A stretch of 64,000 nucleotides of DNA from Nocardia brevicatena NBRC 12119 (lineage in GTDB: Bacteria > Actinomycetota > Actinomycetes > Mycobacteriales > Mycobacteriaceae): positions 1 through 64,000 of the forward strand of contig NZ_BAFU01000246.1 of the NCBI RefSeq assembly GCF_000308495.1, given 5' to 3'. Within the stretch, counting starts at the first letter, position 1, and each line of letters opens with the position of its first letter. A program made the position numbers and the translations under genes. The notes below the pieces were generated by a model that saw only the letters and a program-made list of their open reading frames with translations, searched no databases and was not told the DNA's origin. Positions 8,308 to 17,565 of this stretch are shown piece by piece.

Positions 8308-9355
8308 ATGAGATCAGCCAGTTGCCGGTTCGACACCCTCGCCGCCGCCGACACCGCCCTGATCGAGGCCCAGGCGCGGATCCCACTGGCAAGAGCGTGG
8401 GGCGGTGGGCCGGTCGCGTCGGTGGACGGGCTGCGTTTCGTGGTTCCGGTCCGCACCATCCATGCCCGACCCAACGCCGAGTACTTCGGACGCAAACGCG
8501 GTATCACCTGGTTGAACGTGATCAACGACCAGGCCGCCGGCCTCGCCGCGCAAGTTCTCCGGGCACCCCGCGCGATTCGCTGCACGCGGTGGATGTGGTG
8601 TTGTGTCAGCAGGGTGGGACGGTGCCGGAGGCAATCATCACCGATACCGGTTCCTACAGCGATATCGTGTTCGGGCTCCTATATCTGCTGGGTCGCCAGT
8701 ATCGCCCGCAGCCGGCGAATCTGCCGGATCAGCGGTTGTGGCGCATCGACCCAGCCGCCGACTACGGACCGCTGGACAAGGCCGCACGCGGATGGATCGA
8801 TGTCGAGCGGATCGGCCGGCATTGGGAGGACATGTGCCGGATCGCGGTCTCGATCCACACCGGCGAAGTGTCCGTGCACGAGGTCACCCGCATGGTCTCC
8901 CGCGACGGACAACCGACCTCACTCGGGCACGCTGTTTCGCATTTCGGGCGGATCTTCAAGACCCTGCACGTGCTGCGACCGGCCGACGACGAACCCTATC
9001 GCCGCGAGATCAAAGCCCAGGCCGACCTCACCGAGGGCCGCCACGACCTGGCGCGGCGGATCTTCCACGGTCGCAAGGGTGAGATGACGCGGACCTATTA
9101 CGAAGGCATGGAAGACCGGCTCTCGGCACTGGGTCTGGTCCTCAACTGTGTGGTGCTGTGGAACACCGTCTACAGGGATCGCGCGCCGGCCGAGCTGCGC
9201 GGCCAGGACTACCCGGTGCTGGATGCGGATGTGGGCGGCTCTCGCCGTTCATTCGGACCCACATCGGCATCGACGGGCACTACAGCTTCCGTCTACCCGA
9301 CCTCGGAGGAACACACCGGCCGTTACGCGATCCCGACGCCCGCGACGACGAATGA
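8308..9355 (+). pseudogene. Tn3-family transposase, C-terminal third, two frameshifts
   Basis: Reads about 345 residues of the DDE_Tnp_Tn3 domain: VASVDGLRFVVPVRTIHARP and YFGRKRGITWLNVINDQ, then (new frame) EAIITDTGSYSDIVFGL, GLVLNCVVLWNTVY, and (third frame) RLSPFIRTHIGIDGHYSF with the end LRDPDARDDE. The second catalytic Asp (TDTGSYSD) is visible; full-length relatives have about 980 residues. The frame changes fall near 8565 and 9235. With the resolvase debris at 7.9-8.1 kb it marks a dead Tn3-type transposon. A second copy of its last 29 bases occurs at 35357-35385. Confidence 0.85.
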
Positions 9356-9357
9356 GG

Positions 9358-9376
9358 CCGACACCGAAAGTGTCGG
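9358..9376. terminator. hairpin after the Tn3 transposase remnant
   Basis: CCGACAC (9358-9364), loop CGAAA, GTGTCGG (9370-9376): a perfect 7-bp stem two bases after the transposase stop. No strong T run follows, so terminator function is only likely. Confidence 0.45.
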
Positions 9377-9439
9377 TCGGCGCAGACGCTTCGGTATGCC
9401 GCCTGTCGTGGTGTCGATCTCGACGCCCTTTTCATCGCA

Positions 9440-9967
9440 TCACGTCGGTAGCGGAAAGAAGATCGGGCTGATGAGGTATCTATGGCGGTCACCCTCCGGT
9501 GAGTTCGAGGCGACCGACTCGAGGACTTTCTGGAGCTGAGTTATGAGGTGGGCGCGTTCGTCGTCGGTGAGCCACACCGGCATTTGGATGTAGGAGACGT
9601 TGTCGCGGTAGGGCTCGGCACCGGTGGTTTGCAGGTAGTGCTGAAAACTCGACGCCAGCACACTCATGGCGGCAGCGAATAAGGATTGATGATCGTCGGT
9701 GGTCAATGCGGCCATCTCTGCGGGCGGCATCGCCGCGCCACCGGGTGCGAATCGGTAGGTCCGTTCGACTGCTCCGCGGCGCCGCTCTTCGCGATGCACG
9801 ATCAATATGCCGGCGTCGAGCAGCACGGCGAGCTGGCGATACAGCGTCGGCCGCGAGACGTCGGGTAGCGAATCCAGCAACGAAGCGGCCGTGAACTCGC
9901 GGCCATCCATGACGGTGTTGATGATGCGGATTCGCACAGGGTTGCGAAGAACCTCTACCAGCTTCAT
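9440..9967 (-). CDS. winged-helix (ArsR-like) transcriptional regulator
   Basis: 175 residues. The N-terminal 70 residues form a winged helix: VEVLRNPVRIRIINTVMDG, SLPDVSRPTLYRQLAVLLDAGIL (recognition helix) and a basic wing HREERRRGAVERTYRF. The remaining ~100 residues are an unassigned alpha-helical ligand or dimer domain, as in PadR/ArsR-like HTH proteins of actinobacteria that sense small molecules. The start is an ATG 35 bases from the divergent hydrolase ATG; repeated TCTCAT half sites in the gap suggest one shared operator. It probably regulates the hydrolase and itself. Confidence 0.8.
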   Translation of the reverse strand: MKLVEVLRNPVRIRIINTVMDGREFTAASLLDSLPDVSRPTLYRQLAVLLDAGILIVHREERRRGAVERTYRFAPGGAAMPPAEMAALTTDDHQSLFAAAMSVLASSFQHYLQTTGAEPYRDNVSYIQMPVWLTDDERAHLITQLQKVLESVASNSPEGDRHRYLISPIFFPLPT

Positions 9968-10002
9968 ATTCCAATGGTCTCATGAAGTGATACTGTTCTC
10001 AT

Positions 10003-10904
10003 ATGTCGATACCAATCACGTGGCCGATGGGTGAGCGCGTCGCGATCGACGCACGAAGTCTGTGGGTCGTGCGCGCCAAGCCCCCCGGCGATCCAGTTCT
10101 CTTCCTTCCGGGCGCCGGCAGTTTCGGACTGGACTACTACCGGGTGTACAACCTGGTCGAGGAGCACTGCACCCCGATCCTGTACGACCGTGCGGGCACT
10201 GGATGGAGCGAGGACGTAGCACTTCCCCGCACCCTGGACGAAGTCACCGACGAGATCGCCGATCTACTCTCCGCCCTGGGAGTCGAGTCGACCGTGACGC
10301 TGGTCGGTCACTCCCTCGGGGGCGCCTACGCCCAACACTTCGCGCAGCGCTTTCCTGATCGGGTCGCCCGGCTCGTGCTGATCGATCCACTGCACCAGGA
10401 CTGGGACGACTTCGTGCCGCCCGAGCTGCAGTTCGGCGCGGCACCCGCCACGGACAACGCGCAGATGCCCGAACTTCCGGCGGAAGCGATCGACCAGATA
10501 CGGACCGCAATGGAAATAGCCTTCAGCGAATTCCCGGCCGAGATCGGCAAAGCAGCTCTGGACCTGCACATGAGCACCGAACGGTTCCCCGTCGGGTTCC
10601 TGGAGGGTCTGAACGCGGCGCACCTGCTCAACGAGCTTCGGGAAGGAGGTCCGCTGCCGAAGTCCCGACGCAACTCATCAGCGCGACCGGCACAGACGCA
10701 CAGCAACGCCTTTTTGTGCCCGCGGACCTTCTACGGCAGCAACTGGAGGGGAGTGAACGGCTCTACGACAGTATCGCCGAAAGGTACTCATGGGTGGAGC
10801 GCATCACGGTTGCGGATGCATCGCACGCGAACCTGCCCATGGTCCGCCCAGATGTCATTGCCGCCGGCATCGCGTCTGTGACGCCGGACCACCGGCAGCG
10901 CTGA
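10003..10904 (+). pseudogene. alpha/beta hydrolase, single frameshift
   Basis: An alpha/beta hydrolase of about 300 residues: oxyanion loop VLFLPGAGSFG, DRAGTGWSE, nucleophile elbow VGHSLGGAYAQHFA, and ARLVLIDPLHQDWDD. Near 10658 the frame shifts by one base; the expected continuation (EVPTQLISATGTDAQQRLF, then YSWVERITVADASHANLP with the catalytic His) is intact in the next frame to 10904. Otherwise it looks functional, so this could be a sequencing error. Divergent from, and probably controlled by, the winged-helix regulator. Confidence 0.75.
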
Positions 10905-11031
10905 CGATCTCATCGAGGGCGCATGCCGCGACGCGATCGAACGCGGCTGTCCTCGATATCGTGCTCCAAAGAGCCTGGGTGCTCAGACCTCCGACCACAC
11001 CGGCGGTCGGGCATGGTTCTGCTGGACTGAT

Positions 11032-11197
11032 TCAGCGGCCAGTCCGACGCCGTGCCGTATCGCTGTCCGCCTGATACCGGCGAAGTCCCTCATCGGACAC
11101 GCGCGCATATTTGGCGAGGCTGCGCACCGAGGTATGCCCTGATAACTTCATCAACACCGGTGTCGACGCGCCGTCTTCTGCGACGTGTGTAAGTGCC
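11032..11197 (-). pseudogene. tyrosine recombinase C-terminal remnant
   Basis: The minus strand reads LTHVAEDGASTPVLMKLSGH and SVRSLAKYARVSDEGLRRYQ, the end of a tyrosine recombinase with the GH(T)S box and the tyrosine in LAKYARVS. The N-terminal ~250 residues are absent. The remnant stops exactly where a solo IS5-type end begins (11198), suggesting that the IS inserted in the gene and was then mostly lost. Confidence 0.6.
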
Positions 11198-11325
11198 TGT
11201 GTACGAACTGATCGTTTAGCGTTTTCGTGCGTGTGGGCCGGGAAGTACGGTTCGGCTGCCGGGGCGGCTGTTGGTGGCTTATCGTCGGATCGGGGTTCGG
11301 TCTGTGTCGGGGAGGTGGTGGCGTA
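11198..11325. repeat. solo end of an IS5-type element
   Basis: TGTGTACGAACTGATCGTTT at 11198-11217 is almost identical to the right terminal repeat of the IS at 14560-15718 (read in reverse). The similarity continues inward through a shared GTGGCTTATCGTCGGATCGG segment to about 11325. Only this end is present; the rest of the element is gone. Confidence 0.7.
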
Positions 11326-11445
11326 GCTGACCACGGTGGCTCCGCGAAACGCCGGACACCGCGGTCCTTGGGTATGATCTGTTCGCGTTTCCGGCAGCGG
11401 TACTCACGCCCCGTGCTGATGAATGGCGGGTAAGGGATTACAGAA

Positions 11446-12234
11446 TCACGGGTGGCTCGGAGAAGTGGGCGAGCCGGCGTGAACTACCAACATCGACTTG
11501 GTCAACCGTAGGTCGCGGTCGGCAGGGCAGGCGATTTCCATGTCTTCACAGGTCAGCCCTGCGCCTTCGGCGGTTTCTTCGAACAGCAACGTCGACGTGT
11601 AGTAGCGCAGGAATTCATGCCGGTTCGGAAAGACGAGGCCGGCATCGATTGTTTCGGTTCGCACGGTATCGAAACGTTCTCGCACGATGGGAAGGATTTC
11701 CTCGCCGAGTCGTGCGGCGCGGATGCGTGTGCGATCGTCGATGCGTCGTCCGGTGAGGCGTTCGTTGAACTCGTAGAGTTCGAGTGCGTTTTCAGCCGTC
11801 GAGCCGATGAGCAGCAGGTGGCCGTCGGCTCGCATGGTTCGGGTGAGTTCGCTGATGGTGAAGTTCGGATCCTTGGCGTTGTAGATCGCGAAGACCGATG
11901 TCACCAGGTCGAACGTGCCGTTCTGGAATGGGAGAACCTCGTCCATGGACTGCTCGACCAGGGTGAGTCCGTGTGCATCAGGGTAGGCGGCGCGAGCGGT
12001 GTCGAGCAGTGCCTTGTCGCGGTCGAGTCCGACCACGTGGCCACCGGGATGTAGGTGGCGCAGATAGATTCCGAGGTGGTTGCCGTCCCCGCAGCCGAGG
12101 TCGAGCACGGCCTCCCACTGTCGGGTGCTGACGAATTTCTCGATCCAGGCATCCAGGTCGAATGTGCCGAAGAGCTTGTTCGCTCTGATGCGGTCGGCGA
12201 GCCTGTTTTCCTTCTCGTGGAAGCTCAAGTCCAT
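11446..12234 (-). CDS. class I SAM-dependent methyltransferase
   Basis: 262 residues. Motif I is VLDLGCGDGNHLGIYLRHLH, the acidic residue binding the SAM ribose is in VVGLDRDKALL, and the post-motif is GTFDLVTSVFAIYN. The C-terminal third (RRIDDRTRIRAARLGEEILP... HEFLRYYTSTLLFEE) is probably substrate-specific. It lies 7 bases downstream of the GT-like gene on the same strand and is the last gene of a three-gene operon with a 53-residue peptide. The substrate is unknown; the context suggests a glycosylated or peptide-derived metabolite. No membrane segments. Confidence 0.8.
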   Translation of the reverse strand: MDLSFHEKENRLADRIRANKLFGTFDLDAWIEKFVSTRQWEAVLDLGCGDGNHLGIYLRHLHPGGHVVGLDRDKALLDTARAAYPDAHGLTLVEQSMDEVLPFQNGTFDLVTSVFAIYNAKDPNFTISELTRTMRADGHLLLIGSTAENALELYEFNERLTGRRIDDRTRIRAARLGEEILPIVRERFDTVRTETIDAGLVFPNRHEFLRYYTSTLLFEETAEGAGLTCEDMEIACPADRDLRLTKSMLVVHAGSPTSPSHP

Positions 12235-12241
12235 GGTATCC

Positions 12242-13336
12242 TCAGCGGATTGTTGCCGGTGTCGGGCCCGGCTGCAACATCAGGGTGGGCAGGCCCAGGT
12301 GCGTGATCGCGTCCGGCAGTGTCATCGCGCTGGGTAGTTGATCCAGATAGGTTGTCCACCAGTGTCGATCGCGTTTCCAGGCGTCGGTATAGGCGACACA
12401 GAAGGCGGGTGTGATCTCGTCGTGGGCGGTGATCGCCGCCTGCAGCGCGGTGTGGATCGCGGCGTCATCGTGGCCGTGGGCGATGCGATCGGCGAATGTG
12501 TCGAGCAGCGAGCCCAGGAAGCGGCGTTTGCTCGACAGGAACGCCCGCCAGAAGGTTCGATCCGCTTGGCCCGGGGCGATCCCGTGACGTAGACCGCTGT
12601 GCAGTCCCTGGGCGATCACCTCGCCGAATTGCTCGCGTGCGGCTCTGTTCGGATCGTCGAAGGGACGGTACTCATCGTTCACGGCGCGTCCGGTCAACGC
12701 GAGCCGTGGAAAAGAATCCTCATCGAGTAGATACAGCCAGTCATCATTGTATATCTCGGGGAAGAACGCCGGTCGTTGTCTGGGGGCGGTCATCAGCACA
12801 CCGCCCGCGAGGAAGGTGTTGGGCGTTTCCCCGATTCGTCGGCAGGCATGTCCGGCCACGGATAGATCGGGAAACCCCTGCACGGTCAAACCGGTCACCG
12901 CGTACTCGCCGAGCAAGTCGGACGCGGCTTGGACATGGCCGGGATCTTCGATCCGTATATCGTCGTCGAGGAGGAAAACCCTTTCCCAGCCGACAAGGTG
13001 GGCGAGTACGAGTGCGGTATTGCGTTTCACGCTGACTTCGACGTGATGCCAGAACCGGGTTGGACGAAGCACTTCGGTGGTGGCGAAGGCTTCGGGGGCC
13101 GGTGGACAGACTTTGCCGTTGAAATCGATCGCCACCACCGGTACACGGCAATAGGCAGCTTTGTCGACGACATCGCGCGCAGTGATCTCCTTGCTGCACA
13201 TGACCACAAGCGTGCAACCGAGGGCTTCTGCGAGATGGAGGTGTTCTGCCGTCCGGCCGGCCGGACGCGCAGCGGGCACCACGATAGCGTCCACGCCTCG
13301 GTTGCTACGCTCTGCGGGAGATTGCGTTCTCGTCAT
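12242..13336 (-). CDS. putative GT-A-type glycosyltransferase
   Basis: 364 residues. The fold signal is a nucleotide-sugar-binding domain ending in the acidic motif ERVFLLDDDIRI (DxD-like, about residue 135), with VDAIVVPAARPAGRT near the start and TFLAGGVLMTAP plus YNDDWLYLLDEDSF further on, as in GT-A enzymes that read a DDD metal site. The later half (WRAFLSSKRRFLGSLLD... KRDRHWWTTYLD) is helical and not recognised. It is the middle gene between a 53-aa peptide and a methyltransferase. I infer a sugar transferase, but the exact family and acceptor are unknown. Confidence 0.55.
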   Translation of the reverse strand: MTRTQSPAERSNRGVDAIVVPAARPAGRTAEHLHLAEALGCTLVVMCSKEITARDVVDKAAYCRVPVVAIDFNGKVCPPAPEAFATTEVLRPTRFWHHVEVSVKRNTALVLAHLVGWERVFLLDDDIRIEDPGHVQAASDLLGEYAVTGLTVQGFPDLSVAGHACRRIGETPNTFLAGGVLMTAPRQRPAFFPEIYNDDWLYLLDEDSFPRLALTGRAVNDEYRPFDDPNRAAREQFGEVIAQGLHSGLRHGIAPGQADRTFWRAFLSSKRRFLGSLLDTFADRIAHGHDDAAIHTALQAAITAHDEITPAFCVAYTDAWKRDRHWWTTYLDQLPSAMTLPDAITHLGLPTLMLQPGPTPATIR

Positions 13337-13350
13337 GCAGTGGCAAGCTG

Positions 13351-13512
13351 CTAGATGATATCGACCGGCAATACTGCGAAGGCTCGCACCGCGTGGTTAT
13401 CCAGCAGTGTGGTCCAGTTCGGGTCGACCCCGTCCGCGATCGGCTGCGGGGAAGTCGCCCCGAGGGTTTCCCAGGCGTGTCCGGCGAACTCGAGCAATGT
13501 AGCAATGATCAT
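13351..13512 (-). CDS. 53-residue peptide at the head of the GT/methyltransferase operon
   Basis: A 53-residue frame starting MIIATLLEFAGHAWETLGAT with a strong GGGAGGA site 8 bases before the ATG. An upstream in-frame ATG would give 71 residues but has no ribosome site. It ends LPVDII, 14 bases before the GT-like gene. It contains no Cys and one stretch of hydrophobic residues. Its position and size fit a small helper protein or a precursor peptide for the two enzymes; I recognise no family and claim no function. Confidence 0.6.
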   Translation of the reverse strand: MIIATLLEFAGHAWETLGATSPQPIADGVDPNWTTLLDNHAVRAFAVLPVDII

Positions 13513-13896
13513 GAGACATCCTCCCGGAACGGGTGCGGTGGGCAGCCGAATCATTGGTGCTGTCAACAGGTTACCGTCTTATCCTCGCGGGTGATTCTTA
13601 TGCGTGGGAATGCATTTCGGTGCTCGATATGTTTCGCTCGTGTCGGACTCGCAACAGCAGTCCGGTGATGGCATCGAGGAGTGGACGGTCGTGACATATC
13701 GTTCCCGAGTCTCCTCGGAGGTTCGGCGTCTTGTCCCGTATCACGATGTGCATTTCGGCCACACGGAATACGTTCTGTGGCCGATACGCCGGACGGAGCA
13801 CATCAAAGGCAAAGACTATGCGCTCAACCGCACCGGGATCGGTCGGCGACCGCGGGTGGTACAGGAACCCGGCCATGAAGCGGGCGTGCAGATTTG
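13513..13896. other. unresolved gap between the peptide operon and the PIG-L gene
   Basis: Two overlapping open frames of about 95 codons lie on opposite strands (13598-13876 minus, 13604-13897 plus). Neither has a convincing ribosome site nor resembles a family. The minus frame (FLYHPRSPTDPGAVERIVFA) would be co-directional with the peptide operon and is slightly more likely to be real. Confidence 0.3.
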
Positions 13897-14554
13897 ATGT
13901 CGTTGACAGGCGAGAGCCTGACCGAGATCGCTGTCCTCGGCGCACATTGTGACGACGTCGCGATCGGCCGGTGGCACGCTGCTGACGTTGGCCGAGGCGA
14001 ATCCTGGACTGCTGGTCAAAGCCCTCACCCTGTGCGGCCGGGGGTCCGATCGGGAAATAGAGGAGCGGCACGCGCTGGCCGCCTTCTGCCCAGGGGCGCA
14101 GATCAGCGTCACCGTCTCCGACATCACCGATGGAAGCGCCCCGGCCGAATGGGCACGAACCAAGCACGCGCTACGGGAGTTTCGCCACGGTTGCGAACCC
14201 CAGCTCGTTCTGGCACCGAACCGCGAAGACGCCCATCACGACCACCGGCTCCTCGCCGAGCTGGTAACCACCGAGTTCCGCGACCATTTGGTACTGCGGT
14301 ACGAGATAGTCAAATGGGAGACCGACACCCCTCGCCCGACGGTGTTTCACCCGCTGACACCAGAGGTAGCGGCCGCCAAGGCGAGATTGCTGACCGAGCA
14401 CTACCCCTCGCAACGATGTAGGCACTGGTTCGACGAGCGTACCTTCCTCGGATTGGCACGTATCCGCGGCGTCCAATGCGGGACCGAATACGCCGAGGCA
14501 TTCCTCCTCGACAAGGCAATAGTCGGCTTCCATCGGCCGACCAGCCGGATGTAA
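13897..14554 (+). pseudogene. PIG-L/LmbE-family deacetylase, frameshifted near its start
   Basis: About 218 residues when two frames are joined. The first 23 codons give ITEIAVLGAHCDDVAIG-like sequence with the AHxDD zinc motif of PIG-L deacetylases (His-Asp-Asp). At about 13965 the frame shifts to GGTLLTLAEANPGLLVKALTL and runs to the end, with NREDAHHDHRLLAELV carrying the HxxH metal/catalytic pair. Relatives deacetylate N-acetylglucosamine conjugates. It is divergent from the GT/methyltransferase operon, consistent with one pathway. A single-base error would explain the break. Confidence 0.7.
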
Positions 14555-14559
14555 GTAGC

Positions 14560-15718
14560 TGCGTACGAACCGATCATTTCGGTAGCGGGTGGGTCGTGAT
14601 GCGGGCGAGTCGCCGCCGCATCACGAGGGTCATGGCCCACCAGACCATGGCTTCGTGGTGTTCGGGTAGTCGTTCGTAGTCGTGGACGCAGCGGCGGCGT
14701 TGGGTGATCCAGGACAGGCTGCGTTCGACGACCCACCGGCGGGGAAATACTTCGAATCCGGTGGCGGTGGTGCTGCGTGTGACGCTCTCGATGATGTATC
14801 CGAATCGGGTGTGCCCAGGTCACGAGCTTGCCGGCGTAGGCGCCGTCGGCCCAGATCCGGGTGATGGTTTCGTACCAGGCGCCCAGGAGGGCCAGGGCCG
14901 TGCGGGCACCGTCACGGTCTTGGATGTCGGCGGCGGTCACGACCACGACCAGCAGCAACCCGATCGTGTCCACCACGACATGGCGTTTGCGGCCGGCGAT
15001 TTTCTTGCCCGCATCGAATCCGCGGCTGCCGGCGCCGACGGTTTCGGCGGCCCGCACCGATTGCGAATCCATTACCGCTGCGGTCGGTTCGCGGGTGCGG
15101 CCTTCGGCGAGGCGGAGTTGTTCACGCAGGTCGTTGTGGACCGCGAGGGTGAACCCGCTGCGGTTCCAGCGGGTGAAGATCGCGTGCACGGTGCGCCATC
15201 CGATCCCGAAATCGACCGGCAGGTTCCGCCACTTGACGCCATTGTCGACGACATAGGTGATCGCGTCGAGGACCTGGCGGCGGCAATATTTTTCCGGGTG
15301 CCCGCCACCCGCTGCGGCACGACAACCATTCCGATCGGTGACCTACCAGCCGAAACCTCACCGGATTCACCAGGATTCGCCCCACCACCGGCCCCGGCCC
15401 GCCCGGCTACCGCGCCCGGTCCATCTTCCTCACCGACGAGCTCGACCATCGTCTCTCGGGTGATCTGCAACCGCGACAACCGCCACTCACACGCCTTGAG
15501 CTCCGTGGCCAGCTCACCGATCCGCTCACGCAACCGCTGCGCCTGCTGCACGGTCGCGGCCTCGCGCCGGTCGAGTTCCTCACGCCACGACACCATCGCT
15601 GCCTCCCGCACGGGGCCCGCCCCCGATCCGACGATAAGCCACCCACAGCCACCACGACAGACAAACGATCCAACCCAGCTCACACGCCCCGAACCGCTGA
15701 ACGATCAGTTCGTACACA
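14560..15718 (-). mobile_element. IS5-family insertion sequence
   Basis: Bounded by imperfect terminal inverted repeats TGCGTACGAACCGATCATTT (14560-14579) and, read inward from the other end, TGTGTACGAACTGATCGTTC (15718-15699). Length 1159 bp. The right end directly abuts the IS256-type element with no spare bases, so any target duplication has been lost or the second element inserted exactly at the tip. Confidence 0.8.
14574..15596 (-). pseudogene. IS5-family transposase, broken into three frames
   Basis: Starts VSWREELDRREAATVQQAQ, a coiled helical leader, then (second frame) QVLDAITYVVDNGVKWRNLP, WRTVHAIFTRWNRSG and AAVMDSQSVRAAETVG with the first catalytic Asp, IWADGAYAGKLVTWA with the second, and (third frame) PRRWVVERSLSWITQRRR with the catalytic Glu, ending at HPLPK. 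Some IS5 elements use one programmed frameshift, but two shifts (near 15290 and 14790) suggest decay. Confidence 0.75.
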
Positions 15719-15766
15719 GGGGGACTGTAAAGACAACGGTGTAACTCCGAACCAAGGAGTAGCACT

Positions 15767-16702
15767 GTGACATCTGATGTGGCGGCAGCCGAACTAGCCG
15801 ATACTGCTGCGGTGGCCGGGCGTAAGGAAGCGAAAACCTCGGCGGTGGATGCCGAGCTGGTGGGCAAGCCGGTGGAACAGGCCCGCGCCGGCGGGATGCA
15901 GCTCAGTGGCGAAGGAGGGCTGTTGCAGCAGCTGACCAAGATGGTGGTCGAATCCGCCCTCGAGGGCGAGATCACCGACCATCTCGGCTATGACCACGGC
16001 GATCCGGCCGGACGTGGAACCGGCAACTCCCGCAACGGCACCCGCTCCGAAACCGTGGTCACCGACGTCGGGCCGGTCGATATCGACGTCCCGCGTGACC
16101 GGGCGGCGAGTATCGAGCCGCAAATCGTGCGGAAGCGGCAGCGCCGGCTCAACGGGGTCGAGAACATGGTGTTGTCGCTGTCGGCGAAGGGCTTGACTCA
16201 TGGGGAGATCTCGGCGCATCTGCGGGAGGTTTATGGCGCCGAGGTGTCCAAGCAGACGATTTCCACCATTACCGACAAGGTGATCGACGGGATGGCCGAG
16301 TGGTGCAACCGGCCGCTGGATTCGGTGTACCCGGTGATCTTCCTCGATGCCATCCACGTGAAGATCTGGGAGAACTCCTGGTCGGAGTTCGTTCCGTTCC
16401 TGGCCTTCGACACGCCGACTGCCGCCGCGGCGGTGTCGATGATCTCGCCTTTACGGATCCATGCCCAGAACGAGCGCTGGACCTCGACCGATATAGCAGG
16501 GCGCCCCAACACAAAACCCCTCGTCATGATGGGTGTTGCGTTGACCTCTTGAACCCAAGCAGCCCTGAAATGCGTCTACATGGCGATCATGAGCCTCGAC
16601 CCCACCGGCGCCGGGCAGAAACGCTGGGTCACCAGGTGGAAAGCCGCGCTCAACGCCTTCGACATCACCTTCGAAGGCCGACTCTCCGCCGGACGAAAGT
16701 AA
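15767..16702 (+). pseudogene. IS256 (Mutator-type) transposase, catalytic core deleted
   Basis: The first ~195 codons are a normal IS256 transposase (LLQQLTKMVVESALEGEITD, SRNGTRSETVVTDVGPVDID, LYPVIFLDAIHVKI-like). Right after DAIHVKI the frame jumps without a break to WENSWSEFVPFLAFD, deleting about 170 residues with the second Asp and nearby core. A 150-base insert of another IS follows (16405-16527). The true C-terminus, ALKCVYMAIMSLDPTGAGQK to SAGRK, resumes in another frame and stops at 16702. Inactive. Confidence 0.8.
16405..16527 (-). pseudogene. IS30-like transposase N-terminal fragment inside the IS256 remnant
   Basis: The minus strand reads GRPAISVEVQRSFWAWIRKG and EIIDTAAAAVGVS, the N-terminal HTH leader typical of IS30-type actinobacterial transposases. 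About 40 codons remain. It replaces the segment of the IS256 transposase that should follow FVPFLAFD, showing an insertion followed by a deletion. Confidence 0.55.
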
Positions 16703-16741
16703 CCGAACCACACCGAGTTACACTGTTTTCTGCAGACCCCC

Positions 16742-17469
16742 GCCGAGTCACACTCGAAATCTGCGGCCAAGCCGAGATCGATCTCTGGCATGCCGAGAAC
16801 AGCACGCACCGCCGACGAGCGCTGCGATGCTTTCTGCTCTGGTGCATCGAGAGCAAACTCCTGCGTCGCCTCCGCCTGCCGACGTTCGAATCCCGCAGAC
16901 GCTCACCGATGCCGCCCGAGGACCGCATCGCGGTGATCGGACGGGTGTTGACCGACGATGATCAGCCGCTTCGTTCACGCGCCGCCGCCATCATCGTCCT
17001 GCTCTACGCTCAGCCACTCAGCCGCATCGTCCGGCTCACGATCGACGACGTCGTTCACGATGGCGACCACGTGCTGCTCCGCCTCGGAGAACCTCCGTCA
17101 CCGATCCCGCAACCTGCCGCCGATCTGCTCCTGGCCTGGATCGATAACCGCACCAACATGAACACAGCGACCAACCGCGACTCACGCTGGCTGTTTCCGG
17201 GCCGGCGAGCCGGCCAACCCATGCACGCAGCCACGCTCGGTGGCCTGCTCAGAGACCTCGGCATCGCCAACGTCGCGGGCCGAACCTCCGCAATGCGTCA
17301 GCACATCCAGCAGATGCCTGCCCCCGTCGTCGCCGACGCCCTCGGCTGTCACCACGTCACGACCACCAGGCTCGCCGCCGAAGCGGCCACCACCTGGAGC
17401 CGTTACGTCGCCGCCCCCAGGTTCCGATCACCCGACGGATGGACCCCGGCGAGAACACACGACAGTTGA
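16742..17469 (+). pseudogene. tyrosine-recombinase-like protein, 5' end removed by IS256
   Basis: An open frame of about 240 codons enters from the IS256 end without a start codon. It reads ENSTHRRRALRCFLLWCIES, then AAAIIVLLYAQPLSRIVRL (first catalytic Arg region), DSRWLFPGRRAGQPM, TSAMRQHIQQMPAPVVADAL (Arg of the HxxR box), LGCHHVTTTRLAAEAATTW and SRYVA with a possible nucleophile Tyr. This is the C-terminal catalytic domain of an actinobacterial XerD-like recombinase with weak boxes. Without its start it is unlikely to be translated. Confidence 0.65.
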
Positions 17470-17565
17470 ATATGCGACCTCACCAGTCCGGACCCCCAGG
17501 CCCGCGGTGTGCGGTGACCGCTTCGATCGGGATCGGCTCGGAAGCCGAGGCGGTACAGGAAGCGA

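Larger units (their letters stand above)
15719..16741 (+). mobile_element. IS256-family element with internal deletion and foreign insert
   Basis: Left end GGGGGACTG...GTGTAACTCCG at 15719 and right end ending ...CAGACCCCC at 16741 are matching inverted ends (reverse complement GGGGGTCTGCAG...GTGTAACTCGG). Length is about 1.0 kb instead of about 1.4 kb. It inserted beside the IS5 right end and cut off the 5' part of the recombinase gene that follows. Confidence 0.8.

Noticed and set aside
12929-13354. Plus-strand frame opposite the GT-like gene
   Set aside because: No start signal and no similarity; the minus-strand gene has the DDD motif and operon context.
16300-17469. Single long plus-strand frame across the IS256 right end into the recombinase
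   Set aside because: Its first ~145 codons translate IS256/IS30 DNA in the wrong frame; only the part after 16742 resembles a recombinase.
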